Positions 16,309-25,668 of a stretch of DNA of 64,000 nucleotides are shown piece after piece; position 1 is the stretch's first letter; every line of letters starts with the position of its first letter. Source of the stretch: Planctomycetaceae bacterium (lineage in GTDB: Bacteria; Planctomycetota; Planctomycetia; Pirellulales; Pirellulaceae); the NCBI GenBank assembly GCA_020638975.1, contig JACKHN010000034.1:5251-69250 (forward strand), in the 5' to 3' direction. Made by a program: the position numbers and the translations under genes. The notes under the pieces are model-generated. The model did no database searches and was not told the origin of the DNA. It saw nothing but the letters and a program-made list of their open reading frames with translations.

Positions 16309-17727
16309 ATGAAAACGCAGGGTCAAGCGATCTGTCTATTGCTCTGTTTCACGGCATTACCACTCATCGCGCAACAGCCCGAACCGCGGCCGTTGTTCGT
16401 CGAAGGCTATACCGATCAATTGAGCTATGTGCCCGGCGAAGAAATCGCGTTTCACTTGTCGACGACGGCCGGCAGTGCGTCCATGACGATCGAGCGTGTT
16501 GGCGGGAGCAACGAAACGGTTTGGGAAAAGAAGGACATCGCGGGCGCTGAGCATCCGGTTCCGGCCAACGCTTCGTCGCACGGCTGCAACTGGCCGGAGA
16601 CGTTTCGCTTGCAGATCCCGGCCGATTGGCGAAGCGGCTATTATCACGCAACGCTCCGCGTCGAAGATCGTGGCGGCGAGTTTATCCAGCGAAACACTCG
16701 CACGGCAACAAGCTCATTGTTTTTTGTTGTGCGATCGGCCCAGCCCGGCACCAACTCGAAGATCCTTCTGCAACTGTCGACCAATACTTACAACGCCTAT
16801 ACGAACTGGGGAGGTCACAGCCTCTACGCGTATCACGGGCGTAACAAGTTGCAAGGGAGTCGTGTCTCGTTCAACCGACCACTCAGTAGCCAGTTCTATA
16901 ACTGGGAAGTCCACTTTGCGAAGTGGGCGGAACTGAACGGCATCGCGATCGACTACGCCGTCAATAGTGACTTGGAGTTCCATCCCGAGATGCTCGCTAA
17001 CTATCGACTCGTATTAAGTGTTGGACACGACGAGTACTGGTCATCGCCAATGCGAGACAACCTCGAGAAATTTATTGCGGACGGCGGAAACGTCGCGTTC
17101 TTTAGCGGCAATACTTGTTGCTGGCAGGTTCGTAGCGAGGACGAAGGTCGCTCGCTCACTTGCTTTAAGCAGTGGTACAACGTCGACCCGATCTATCGCG
17201 AAGGCGATCAGAAGCTGTTGAGCACGGCCTGGAGCCACCACTTGATTGGTCGTCCGGAGAATCAGTTGACGGGCGTTGGCTTCTTGTTTGGCGGCTATCA
17301 CCGTAGTCACGGGCAGTTCATGGATGGGAAAGCGTCGTTCGAGGTGCATCGCCCCGATCACTGGATCTTCGCGGGGACAGATCTCAAACGAGGCGACCAA
17401 TTTGGAGGGAACGACACGATCGTCGGATACGAGTGCGACGGCTGCGAACTGACGATCGAAGAAGGTTTGCCCGTGCCAACTTATCGCGACGGCACACCGA
17501 AGAGTTTCACGATTCTCGGTACATGTCCCGCTCGCTGGGCCCCCGGTGATAGTGTGTGGTACGAAGAGTTTCCCAAGGATCGAATCGGCAATGCGGTAAT
17601 GGGAGTCTATACCCAGGGCGGCACCGTCTTTACCGCGGGCACGACCGATTGGGCTCACGGTCTGCGAGGCAACGATCCGGCAGTCGTCCGCATCACGAAG
17701 AACATTATCGATCGACTCTCCAAGTAG
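16309..17727 (+). CDS. Secreted N,N-dimethylformamidase beta-subunit-like protein
   Basis: A 472-aa protein with a signal peptide (AICLLLCFTALPLIAQQ). An N-terminal beta-sandwich (VEGYTDQLSYVPGEEIAFHL) is followed by a large domain with LLQLSTNTYNAYTNWGGHSL, LSVGHDEYWSSPMRDNLE and FFSGNTCCWQVR, a pattern shared with the catalytic C-terminal domain of N,N-dimethylformamidase large subunits. The GHDEYWS segment carries the conserved acidic and aromatic residues. The natural substrate in planctomycetes is unknown; polysaccharide-linked amides are one possibility. The ATG at 16309 was chosen, with AAGAGG upstream. It follows the sulfatase directly, suggesting a two-gene exported unit. Confidence 0.78.
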   Translation: MKTQGQAICLLLCFTALPLIAQQPEPRPLFVEGYTDQLSYVPGEEIAFHLSTTAGSASMTIERVGGSNETVWEKKDIAGAEHPVPANASSHGCNWPETFRLQIPADWRSGYYHATLRVEDRGGEFIQRNTRTATSSLFFVVRSAQPGTNSKILLQLSTNTYNAYTNWGGHSLYAYHGRNKLQGSRVSFNRPLSSQFYNWEVHFAKWAELNGIAIDYAVNSDLEFHPEMLANYRLVLSVGHDEYWSSPMRDNLEKFIADGGNVAFFSGNTCCWQVRSEDEGRSLTCFKQWYNVDPIYREGDQKLLSTAWSHHLIGRPENQLTGVGFLFGGYHRSHGQFMDGKASFEVHRPDHWIFAGTDLKRGDQFGGNDTIVGYECDGCELTIEEGLPVPTYRDGTPKSFTILGTCPARWAPGDSVWYEEFPKDRIGNAVMGVYTQGGTVFTAGTTDWAHGLRGNDPAVVRITKNIIDRLSK

Positions 17728-17751
17728 CCGACGGCCACTTGGCCGCGTAAT

Positions 17752-19419
17752 CTAATGACGTCCGAAGCAGACGATGCAGAGATCGTCTTGCTGTTGCGTC
17801 TCGTTGATGAACGTCTCTAGTTGGTCAACGACGTTCGTAACGACGTCCGTCGGCGTCAATCCTCTGCTTACGAGACTGGCAACGTGGCTGTCTCCAAAAG
17901 CTTCAGCCGCAGCATTCTCGGCTTCGGATACGCCGTCGGTATACAGGAACAGCAGTTCGCCTGGCTCCAACTGAAACGAGTGTGACTGATAGGCTGTCTT
18001 CTTCGATGTTCCCAAGGGAGGTCCGAACCCGGCCCTTCCGGGCAGGTCGATCGAACCATCTGCACGTCGTAGTACCGGTGGCACGTGACCAGCGGACGCG
18101 AGCGTTACGAGATGTTCGCGGGGATCGAGAACGACCATCAGCAAAGTAATGAAACGGCCCAATCGCGTCGAGCGGCAAGTGATGCCGTTCAATACATCGA
18201 TAACCGTTGCGGGATCGTGCAGCGATGCTGCGAGGAACCGAGTCTCGGCGAGAACTTTTGACATGACCAACGCTGCGGGAACGCCGTGACCGACCACGTC
18301 GCCAATCACAATTCCGATGCGGCCATCGGGCAGGGGGATGTAGTCGTAGAAGTCTCCCCCCACTTGCTCGGCCGGTTCGTAGTAATCAGAGAACTCGTAA
18401 CCAGACACGCTAGGACGATGTTCGGGTAAACTGTTTCTCTGAACTTCGGCTGCGAGCATCAAGTCACGTTCCAACGTGCGCGTTCGCAACTCCGTCTCGT
18501 GCAAGTTTGCGACCGTGATTGCCAGCGATGTTTGAGTCGCCATCGCGACCAGAACTCGCAGATCCTCGTGCCCAAAAGCTCTTCGTCCGTTGCTGGTATC
18601 CAGTTGGACGACTCCTAATGCGTTTCCGTTTCGATCGATGAGCGGAGCGCACATCACGGACTTGAGCCGAAAATCCGCTAGGCTCTGGCTGGTCGAGAAC
18701 CGCGAGTCCGTGGAGGCGTTGCTTGTTACGATCGCGTCGCCTGACTGCATCACTTTGTTGATCACTGCACGACTGACTCGCAACTCGCCCTTTCGCACCT
18801 TCACCCAACCGGGTTTCAACTCTCCGTCCGAGTCCTTCAGGATGATGCAACCTCGTTGGGACTGAGGCAACATCTTGAAGAGTGACTCAAGTACTTGCGG
18901 CAACAGTTTATCAAGCGACAGAAACTGTCCGAGAGATTGTGTTACTTCGATGAGGGCGTCGAATCTTGAATCGGTTGCCGTTGAATAGCTACCCGTGTCG
19001 CTGCCGCTCGAACTAGCAATCTTAAGATAGGTCCCGGTGTCGTCCGTCGATTCGTCGAGGGCATCCTCGTCGATGATGCCGCGTTGATCGGGGAGCAACT
19101 GCGCGCTGCGTGAACCATCGAACGGCGTCAGTGATTCGTGGAACAAGAATTCGAACTGGCTCACGCGAATACTGTCGCCATCTTGTAAGCGGACTCGCGA
19201 CTGAATGACCTTGTTGTTGACGACTGTTCCGTTGGAGCTATTCAAATCCTCGACGTAATAATCGCGTCCCACCAGCAGGATCCTGGCGTGCTGCCGACTG
19301 ACGGAGTCAGCGTCGACGACGACGTCGCAATTAGGTTGTCGCCCTAATACACACCGCTTGCTCGATAGCGGAATCGTGCGTTTGGGAGCAGCACCGGCAG
19401 AAGTTTCCAGATACGCCAT
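17752..19419 (-). CDS. FHA-GAF-PP2C (SpoIIE/RsbU-type) phosphatase
   Basis: A 555-aa signalling protein. Residues about 20-95 form an FHA domain that binds phosphothreonine (RCVLGRQPNCDVVVDADSVS, then RQHARI and NSSNGTVVNN). Residues about 165-310 form a GAF sensor domain (SQRGCIILKDSDGE ... MCAPLIDRNGNALGVVQLD). Residues about 335-553 form a SpoIIE/RsbU PP2C domain with QVGGDFYDY and IVIGDVVGHGVPAALVMSKV holding the metal-binding Asp residues. Such proteins dephosphorylate serine residues on anti-sigma antagonists or kinase substrates. It is convergent with the preceding plus-strand gene and divergent from the CBS/HEPN-like gene. Two Ser/Thr kinases lie within 6 kb, suggesting an antagonistic phospho-signalling cluster. 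Confidence 0.93.
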   Translation of the reverse strand: MAYLETSAGAAPKRTIPLSSKRCVLGRQPNCDVVVDADSVSRQHARILLVGRDYYVEDLNSSNGTVVNNKVIQSRVRLQDGDSIRVSQFEFLFHESLTPFDGSRSAQLLPDQRGIIDEDALDESTDDTGTYLKIASSSGSDTGSYSTATDSRFDALIEVTQSLGQFLSLDKLLPQVLESLFKMLPQSQRGCIILKDSDGELKPGWVKVRKGELRVSRAVINKVMQSGDAIVTSNASTDSRFSTSQSLADFRLKSVMCAPLIDRNGNALGVVQLDTSNGRRAFGHEDLRVLVAMATQTSLAITVANLHETELRTRTLERDLMLAAEVQRNSLPEHRPSVSGYEFSDYYEPAEQVGGDFYDYIPLPDGRIGIVIGDVVGHGVPAALVMSKVLAETRFLAASLHDPATVIDVLNGITCRSTRLGRFITLLMVVLDPREHLVTLASAGHVPPVLRRADGSIDLPGRAGFGPPLGTSKKTAYQSHSFQLEPGELLFLYTDGVSEAENAAAEAFGDSHVASLVSRGLTPTDVVTNVVDQLETFINETQQQDDLCIVCFGRH

Positions 19420-19591
19420 ACGGAAAGTCGACGAAATGGTTCGAGGAGAATAGTCGCGGGACTGATTGTAAACCAGAATCGCCCACGCAACACCTAGACA
19501 TCGCCAAGTTCAGAGACTCGATTAAGATAGAGGCTCTGAGGATTCTGGATGTGTTTCATCCCTCGCCGCAAACCTCCTTCGATAAATTGCT

Positions 19592-20383
19592 ATGCAACCG
19601 AATTCCGTGACAGAAACCAGTTTGCGTCGAGTGTTCAACGAGGGTTTTGGGGCGCGAGACGTTGCCGAGTCGCTAGTGTCGTTTGACTTCTCGACACCGG
19701 CGGACGACCTGTTAAGCCTGATGAACGAGCGAGATTTTGACGTCGTGGGAATCCGCCGGGACGGATACGTCTGTGGCTATATCAATCGGGAGACAGCGTT
19801 TGACGAATTTGGCGGTCACAATCTGCAGTCAATCGAGGAATCACAGATTATTTTTGGTTCGACATCGCTGACAGAGGTCGTGCTGGGACTGCGAGACAAA
19901 CGCCGGCTATTCGTTTCCGCATTCGGAGCGGTTGCGGGAATCGTCACTCGTGAAGATCTCGAGAAGCCGCCTTTGCGGATGTGGCTGTTCGGCATGATCA
20001 CGCTCATCGAAATGCGATTCCGGCACATGATCGAACGTTTCAGCACGGGCAAGCCGTGGCAATCCTTCGTGTCGGAGGGACGGCTCGCCAAGGCCGCTCT
20101 TGTGCAAGCCGAACGCGCGCGACGCAATCAGCACGTCGAGCTGCTTGACTGTTTGCAGTTCTCGGACATCGGGCAGATCCTCGGGCGCAACGAAGAACTA
20201 CGCAGTATGACACGACTTAAGTCCCGCCGCGAAGTCGAGGCGATCGTCAAAGGGTTGGAACGCCTGCGAAACAACTTGGCTCACTCGCAAGACATCATCG
20301 TGTCAGACTGGGACGTAATCGTCCTGCTCGCCGAGAACTTGGATACCATTTTGGCTGGCCCACCTGGCTTGCAGGCAAGTTAG
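19592..20383 (+). CDS. CBS-like protein with a C-terminal HEPN-like helical domain
   Basis: A 263-aa cytoplasmic protein. Residues about 20-125 look like a pair of CBS motifs, which bind adenine nucleotides: NERDFDVVGIRRDGYVCGYI, and later DKRRLFVSAFGAVAGIVTRE. Residues 130-260 are all helical and end with VKGLERLRNNLAHSQDII, containing RNNLAH, the R-x4-H pattern of HEPN domains, many of which are RNases in toxin or abortive-infection systems. The combination would let nucleotide levels gate an RNA-cutting or binding domain, which is inference. It is divergent from the FHA-GAF-PP2C gene. No antitoxin-like partner is adjacent. Similar proteins may be annotated as CBS-domain proteins only. Confidence 0.62.
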   Translation: MQPNSVTETSLRRVFNEGFGARDVAESLVSFDFSTPADDLLSLMNERDFDVVGIRRDGYVCGYINRETAFDEFGGHNLQSIEESQIIFGSTSLTEVVLGLRDKRRLFVSAFGAVAGIVTREDLEKPPLRMWLFGMITLIEMRFRHMIERFSTGKPWQSFVSEGRLAKAALVQAERARRNQHVELLDCLQFSDIGQILGRNEELRSMTRLKSRREVEAIVKGLERLRNNLAHSQDIIVSDWDVIVLLAENLDTILAGPPGLQAS

Positions 20384-20820
20384 AATTTGTTCGATTCATA
20401 GGTGTTCTAGCGAACCGCCTCAAGAGTTTTGGCGAGGTCCGCGATTTCGGAAATCTTGGCAACTCTCGCTACGTCCACAGCGAACGGCTATAGCTCGCAC
20501 GATTCTTTGCATCAAAGGTCGCGAGGCATGCATCGTCCCGTGACACGGTCGACGGGTGTTTGATGTATGGCGAGTCGGCGTCGTTGAACCTCGGTTCGCT
20601 CATTTTGTTGACAGGCCCATTTGGCGTGCTAAGTTGGACTCCCACTTGTAGTGAGCCACTAAGATCGGGCCACGGCGATCGCGTTCTAGCACGGGCTCGT
20701 CTTCGGTAGGTGGCGTTCAGAATTGACGGGAGGCACAACCACACAAACGGCTCGCTATTGAAGCGGCGCGTCGTCACCGACAAGAAAGTTTCGCATTACT
20801 TTTTTGGACAAAGCAAGACT
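20384..20820. other. Gap before the WD40 kinase
   Basis: No gene was found. The WD40-kinase frame is open back to 20710 with a GTG, but the sequence there has no domain and no clear ribosome binding site. A promoter for the kinase probably lies in this stretch. Confidence 0.4.
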
Positions 20821-23800
20821 ATGCCGAGATCGGTCAGAGATTGCTCCAGTGGTTCGGACGCGGACAACTCGTTCGAGAAGTTGAAGGGTGAGGGTGAGCG
20901 ACCGCAGGCGGGCGAACCGGTCGCCGAGTCGCCACGGGCGCACTCGCATGGGGCAAGCGATTCGGGGACGTACTTGGCCGTTAAGGAGTTGCTTGCTGCG
21001 GCGGTTCGCCAAGGTGCGGAATCGGTACCAGCTGAAAGCTGGCAAGGGATTTGCCTTGGTGAATTCCGTCTGCTGCGTGAACTCGGTCGAGGCGGGATGG
21101 GGATCGTGTTTGAGGCGATCCAGATTTCGTTAAATCGCCGCGTAGCGTTAAAAATCCTACCTGTCACATCTAGCTTGGATGCGAGCCGTCTATTGCGGTT
21201 CGAGCGCGAAGCCCGGACCGCCGCCACGCTCGAACATCCGCATATCGTTCGTGCATATGCACGCGGACAGGACCACGGAACGTACTATCTTGCGATGCAA
21301 CTCATTCAGGGACAGGATCTGGCGTGTTTCATTCGTCAAAAGCGCCGGCCTGGGGGTGAGGCTGCGCAACTAGGCGAACTGGCAGCGACTGCCGAGTATT
21401 ACCGCGGCGAGGAGAGGCCCGCGAACGAGTGGTCGTCGGAAGTCTCCTCAAGTCCCGAGTCTGACGTGCATCGTGGAAATGCGTCCACGACAAATAGTTC
21501 TTACTTTCGCGGAGTGGCGCGTCTCGGTCGGCAGGCCGCCGAGGCACTTCAATATGCTCACGAGAACGGAGTCGTTCATCGCGATATCAAGCCGTCGAAT
21601 CTGTTGCTGAATCTTCAGGGCGATGTGTGGATCGCGGACTTCGGATTAGCGACGTTGGAGGCGGCGAGTCAGTTTACCGCAACCGGCAAGGTGCTGGGGA
21701 CGCTCCGCTATTCAAGTCCGGAGCAAACGAGGGGCTCCAGCGAAGTCGATGGGAGAACCGACGTCTACTCGTTGGGCGCAACGCTCTATGAGCTGGCAAC
21801 CTTGCGTCCCGCCTTCGAAGATAGCGAGCCTGCGGCCATGCTGAACGCTATCTTAACGCAGGAGCCCGTACGTCCTCGCCACCTTGTACCGAAGCTCCCG
21901 CGAGATTTGGAGTCGATCATCCTTAAGGCGATGGCCAAGTCGCCGCGTCATCGCTATCAAACCGCTTTGGAACTGGCCGTCGATTTGCAGCGTTTTTTGC
22001 GGAACGAACCTGTTCAAGCGAAACGACCCACTGCGATCGAGCGGAGCATCCGCTGGGTCCAAAGAAATCGTGTGATGAGCTTTTTGATGAGCGCCGTCAT
22101 CTTGCTATTGATCTCAGGCATTCTTGGTATCGGGGCTCATTTCTCACGACAAAACAAACTGCTTTCACAACTCGACGAATCCAACGTGAGCTTAACGCGA
22201 GCGTTGGCGGAATTGAAGCAAACGCTTGAATACGAGGAGCAACTTCGTCGCACGGTCGAGCGAGAGGAACGAATGTCGCGTGAGCGATACTACACCGCGG
22301 ATCTAGTCAACATCGCACGCTTGGCCGATGCTGGGCAGCATGGCATCGTGCGAAGGCGACTACAGAGTCACGCTCCACGACCGGGACAAGAAGACCTGCG
22401 AGGTTTTTTGTGGCGATACCTGTACGCTTCCGGTACGAGCGTGGATGTGGAACTCGATGCACATCAACACGAAGTACTATCCACCGCACAGGCCCCGCGA
22501 CGTAAACTACTTGCTACGGGGGGCAAAGATGGCACGATCTACGTGTGGGACACAGCGACCTGGACGCGCCGAACGTCGCTGACGTTCGCGGGTGAAGTTC
22601 AGGATTTGGAGTTTTCGCCGGACGAACGATTGCTGGCCGTCTGTGGAACGGAAGGCATCATCCAACTGTACGGTGCCGACGCATGGCGACTGCTGCGTAC
22701 GATCGCGGCACATGACATGACGGCAAAGGGACTTGAATTCACGCCCAACGGTCGAACGCTTCTCTCTTGCTCAAGAGACCACGACATCGCGGTCTGGGAT
22801 ACTGAGACGTGGCAGGAGAAAAGTCGCTTCGTTGCACACGACACCGTCCAGAACCTTTCCATGTCTGCAGACGGACAATGGATGGCAAGTGGAGGCGACG
22901 ATGGTTTGACGAAAGTGTGGCATGTTGAATCGGGCGAATTGGCGGCTGAGCTTGACGACCACGAGCATGCAGTTCTCGCGACGGCGCTATCAAGTGACGG
23001 GAAGTTGGTCGCTGCGGGCGGCTATGATAGGTACGTCTGCCTTTCCGATTGCCGTACAGGCGAGCGTCTCGCGATGCTGCAGCTCAACTCGAATGTTTGG
23101 AGCCTCGGTTTTTTAGCGAACGATTCAAGTGTGGTAATTGGAACAGGATCGGGCGAGTTGCAGATCTTTGACATCAGCAATCCACGTCAACCACGACTTG
23201 CTTGCATGGAACGAGTCCACGACGAAAAAGTGCGTGCATTCGAGCTGCTCGCGGAGAGTGGCCAAATTGTAACGGTCTCTGATGATACGGCGGTACGCGT
23301 CGTTTCGCTGCCAGGCGATCGGTTTAAGCACAACTCCTCCATCCCTCACGCACGCATTGCAAAGTTCGCTCCCGATGGAAAGCATTTCGTTCTTGGACAA
23401 TATGGTGGCGAATTCTCGATCTATGACAGGCGGGGTGTAAAACTTGCTTCGCACACGATCCCCAGTTACGAATCGGAAGACTTGCTCGAATACGGTTCGC
23501 CTCATCTCGCGTTCGATGACGACGCGACTCTCTGGGCGGCAACTTGTTTGGAAAACACAGCATACTTCACCAGCATGACCTCGTCGTGTGCGATCCGCGA
23601 GACGAGCATTCAACACGATTGCAGATTAGTGAAAGTTTGGATCTCAAGTGACGCCCGCTTTGTTTTTGCAGCCGATACCCGCAATCAGGGAGTTCTTTGG
23701 GAGCTTGACCAACTCAGCGAAGTTGCTCGATTCGATCTACCCCTAGCAATCAACGCAGCGGCGTTTTCCAACGACAACTCCAGGCTTGTGTTGGCAACGA

Positions 23801-24240
23801 ACCAAGGCGAGGTCTTTCTCACCGATCTTCGAGGTGCCCTCAGGATTCAACTGACCACTCCGGCCCCTTCGTCGTCGGCACTGTACGCCGCCTCGTTCGA
23901 TCCCACCGACTCACTCGTTGCCGCTGCAGGCTCCGAGGGGATCGTCTACGTATGGGAAGTCGCATCGGGCCGGCTGATACAAGAATTGGTGAATAACGAT
24001 CGGGTCGAAGATTTCGCATTCTCAAGCAATGGTCGATACCTGATCAGCGCGAGCTACGACCTCAGGCTTTGGCATGTCGAGACAGGGCAATTCATTACTC
24101 AAATCGGTCGCAGGTATGCCGACATCAGGTATCAGTCTGTGGCGTTTTCATCCGCCGACGATTGTCTGGTCGCTACTGCCGACCACCCTGAGGACGAGGT
24201 ATTGCACATCTGGGACACGACTCGTCCACACACACATTGA
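20821..24240 (+). CDS. Ser/Thr protein kinase fused to a WD40 beta propeller
   Basis: A protein of about 1139 residues. The N-terminal Hanks-type kinase has the Gly loop ELGRGGMGIVFEA, the VALKIL lysine, catalytic VVHRDIKPSN and metal-binding IADFGLA, plus GTLRYSSPEQ. A polar insertion of about 60 residues sits between the hinge and the catalytic loop. A single transmembrane helix follows (VMSFLMSAVILLLISGILGI), then a coiled-coil linker. The C-terminal half has many WD-like repeats (LEFSPDERLLAVCGTEGIIQ, MSADGQWMASGGDDGLTKVW and similar), consistent with 12-14 blades or two propellers outside the cytoplasmic kinase. Such kinases are abundant in planctomycetes; targets are unknown. The ATG at 20821 was chosen over the open frame upstream. 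Confidence 0.92.
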   Translation: MPRSVRDCSSGSDADNSFEKLKGEGERPQAGEPVAESPRAHSHGASDSGTYLAVKELLAAAVRQGAESVPAESWQGICLGEFRLLRELGRGGMGIVFEAIQISLNRRVALKILPVTSSLDASRLLRFEREARTAATLEHPHIVRAYARGQDHGTYYLAMQLIQGQDLACFIRQKRRPGGEAAQLGELAATAEYYRGEERPANEWSSEVSSSPESDVHRGNASTTNSSYFRGVARLGRQAAEALQYAHENGVVHRDIKPSNLLLNLQGDVWIADFGLATLEAASQFTATGKVLGTLRYSSPEQTRGSSEVDGRTDVYSLGATLYELATLRPAFEDSEPAAMLNAILTQEPVRPRHLVPKLPRDLESIILKAMAKSPRHRYQTALELAVDLQRFLRNEPVQAKRPTAIERSIRWVQRNRVMSFLMSAVILLLISGILGIGAHFSRQNKLLSQLDESNVSLTRALAELKQTLEYEEQLRRTVEREERMSRERYYTADLVNIARLADAGQHGIVRRRLQSHAPRPGQEDLRGFLWRYLYASGTSVDVELDAHQHEVLSTAQAPRRKLLATGGKDGTIYVWDTATWTRRTSLTFAGEVQDLEFSPDERLLAVCGTEGIIQLYGADAWRLLRTIAAHDMTAKGLEFTPNGRTLLSCSRDHDIAVWDTETWQEKSRFVAHDTVQNLSMSADGQWMASGGDDGLTKVWHVESGELAAELDDHEHAVLATALSSDGKLVAAGGYDRYVCLSDCRTGERLAMLQLNSNVWSLGFLANDSSVVIGTGSGELQIFDISNPRQPRLACMERVHDEKVRAFELLAESGQIVTVSDDTAVRVVSLPGDRFKHNSSIPHARIAKFAPDGKHFVLGQYGGEFSIYDRRGVKLASHTIPSYESEDLLEYGSPHLAFDDDATLWAATCLENTAYFTSMTSSCAIRETSIQHDCRLVKVWISSDARFVFAADTRNQGVLWELDQLSEVARFDLPLAINAAAFSNDNSRLVLATNQGEVFLTDLRGALRIQLTTPAPSSSALYAASFDPTDSLVAAAGSEGIVYVWEVASGRLIQELVNNDRVEDFAFSSNGRYLISASYDLRLWHVETGQFITQIGRRYADIRYQSVAFSSADDCLVATADHPEDEVLHIWDTTRPHTH

Positions 24241-24258
24241 TATCTGTAGCCGAATTGG

Positions 24259-25467
24259 CTAGTCGATCACTGCTTCGAGCGCCGCCGCAAACTCACCCAT
24301 TGTTGCAAAACGGTCCTTCGCCTTCTTCGCCAGGGCACGCAGACAAATCTTATCGATGTCTGGTGTTAGACTCGGTCGCAATTCCGAAGGGGCTGCGGGC
24401 AAGTCCAACTCGATCTTATTGGCGACATCGACGAAATGATCTCCGGTGAAGGGAGGATGCGCCGTAATCAACTCGTACAGAGTGACACCCAAGCTATAGA
24501 TGTCACTCTGAGGGCCGACCTTATCCAGTTGGCCGGTGACTTGTTCGGGCGACATGTACCGCAGCGTCCCGATCACTTGCTGGTCGAGTGTGACACGTGC
24601 CGAGTTTTCCATCGACGCTAAGCCGAAATCCATGATGATCGGCGTGCCACGTTGGTTGATGATAATGTTCGAAGGCTTGATGTCACGATGGATGACGCCG
24701 TGGATGTGACACTCGTCGAGCGCGAGTGCGGTGTTACGGATGATCTGACATGCCTCAGCAACGTCGATTGGTCCGCATTCGCTCATCATGGACTCGAGCG
24801 TAGGTCCCGCGACGTAGGCCATCGCGATAAAGTCTTGTCCCTGAACTTCGCCAATATCGTAAACGGGACAAATGTTCGGATGATCGATCGCAGCAGCCGC
24901 GCGAGCTTCTCGGAAGAATCGTGTCCGTAGACCGTCTTCAACCGCATCGGCGGAGAATTTCGGCAACTTAAGAGCAACGGGACGATCCAAGCGAGTGTCT
25001 CGAGCCAAATAGACGACGCCCATAGCGCCGTGTCCAAGTTGATCGACGATCACATAGCGACCGAACCGCTTTCCCTTGCCGGCTCGCTCTGCTTCGACCG
25101 CTTCGCTTTCGGGAACCTGCATGCCCGAGAAAGTTGAACCGGCTGATGGGAATTCGACGGTATCGGTAACCCCCGAACCGCCCGATGCGGCATCGAGATG
25201 TTTTTGAAACAGTTTCTTTAACGCATCCATGCATGTCGGAAAGCGTCGCAGAAAATCTTCGGTTCGTGGCTTCTCGCCTTGCTCTTCGCGAAGACAGAAC
25301 TCTTGGAAGGCAACTTCCGCGAAGACGAATGGATCCATTGCCAACGCCGGAAGCTGCCGGACAATTGTCTCAGCGCGCACTTGCTTTCCGGATTTCCAAG
25401 ACTCCCGGCGTTTTGCGCGGATCTTATCCCAAAGGTCGCGAGCTGTCGCGTTTTGCGAGATGGTCAT
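24259..25467 (-). CDS. Ser/Thr protein kinase (cytoplasmic)
   Basis: A 402-aa Hanks-type kinase. Residues 1-130 form a helical N-terminal region with VFAEVAFQEFCLREEQGEKP and RTEDFLRRFPTCMDAL, the arrangement found before many planctomycete kinases. The kinase domain spans about 137-400, with LGHGAMGVVYLARD, PVALKLPKF, GVIHRDIKPSN, IIMDFGLAS and GTLRYMSPEQ. No transmembrane segment or extracellular domain was seen. It is convergent with the WD40 kinase, with only 18 bases between their stops. The active-site Asp, Lys and DFG are all present, so it should be catalytic. Confidence 0.93.
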   Translation of the reverse strand: MTISQNATARDLWDKIRAKRRESWKSGKQVRAETIVRQLPALAMDPFVFAEVAFQEFCLREEQGEKPRTEDFLRRFPTCMDALKKLFQKHLDAASGGSGVTDTVEFPSAGSTFSGMQVPESEAVEAERAGKGKRFGRYVIVDQLGHGAMGVVYLARDTRLDRPVALKLPKFSADAVEDGLRTRFFREARAAAAIDHPNICPVYDIGEVQGQDFIAMAYVAGPTLESMMSECGPIDVAEACQIIRNTALALDECHIHGVIHRDIKPSNIIINQRGTPIIMDFGLASMENSARVTLDQQVIGTLRYMSPEQVTGQLDKVGPQSDIYSLGVTLYELITAHPPFTGDHFVDVANKIELDLPAAPSELRPSLTPDIDKICLRALAKKAKDRFATMGEFAAALEAVID

Positions 25468-25668
25468 CTCGTCGCTCTTTCTAGGTGTGGTGATCGTGGT
25501 AAACGCCCCCCGACCATAGGGCCTAGTATTACGTCAACGAAAACGGAATGCAAGAACTAGATTTGAGGCGTTCGGCCAGTTCTTTCCTAGCTGTTTGGGG
25601 CGAGACGAACGGTTGCCGGAGATACAGGCCAGTTGCCCGCCCAATTCTGCAGCGCTACACTGAGGCCC

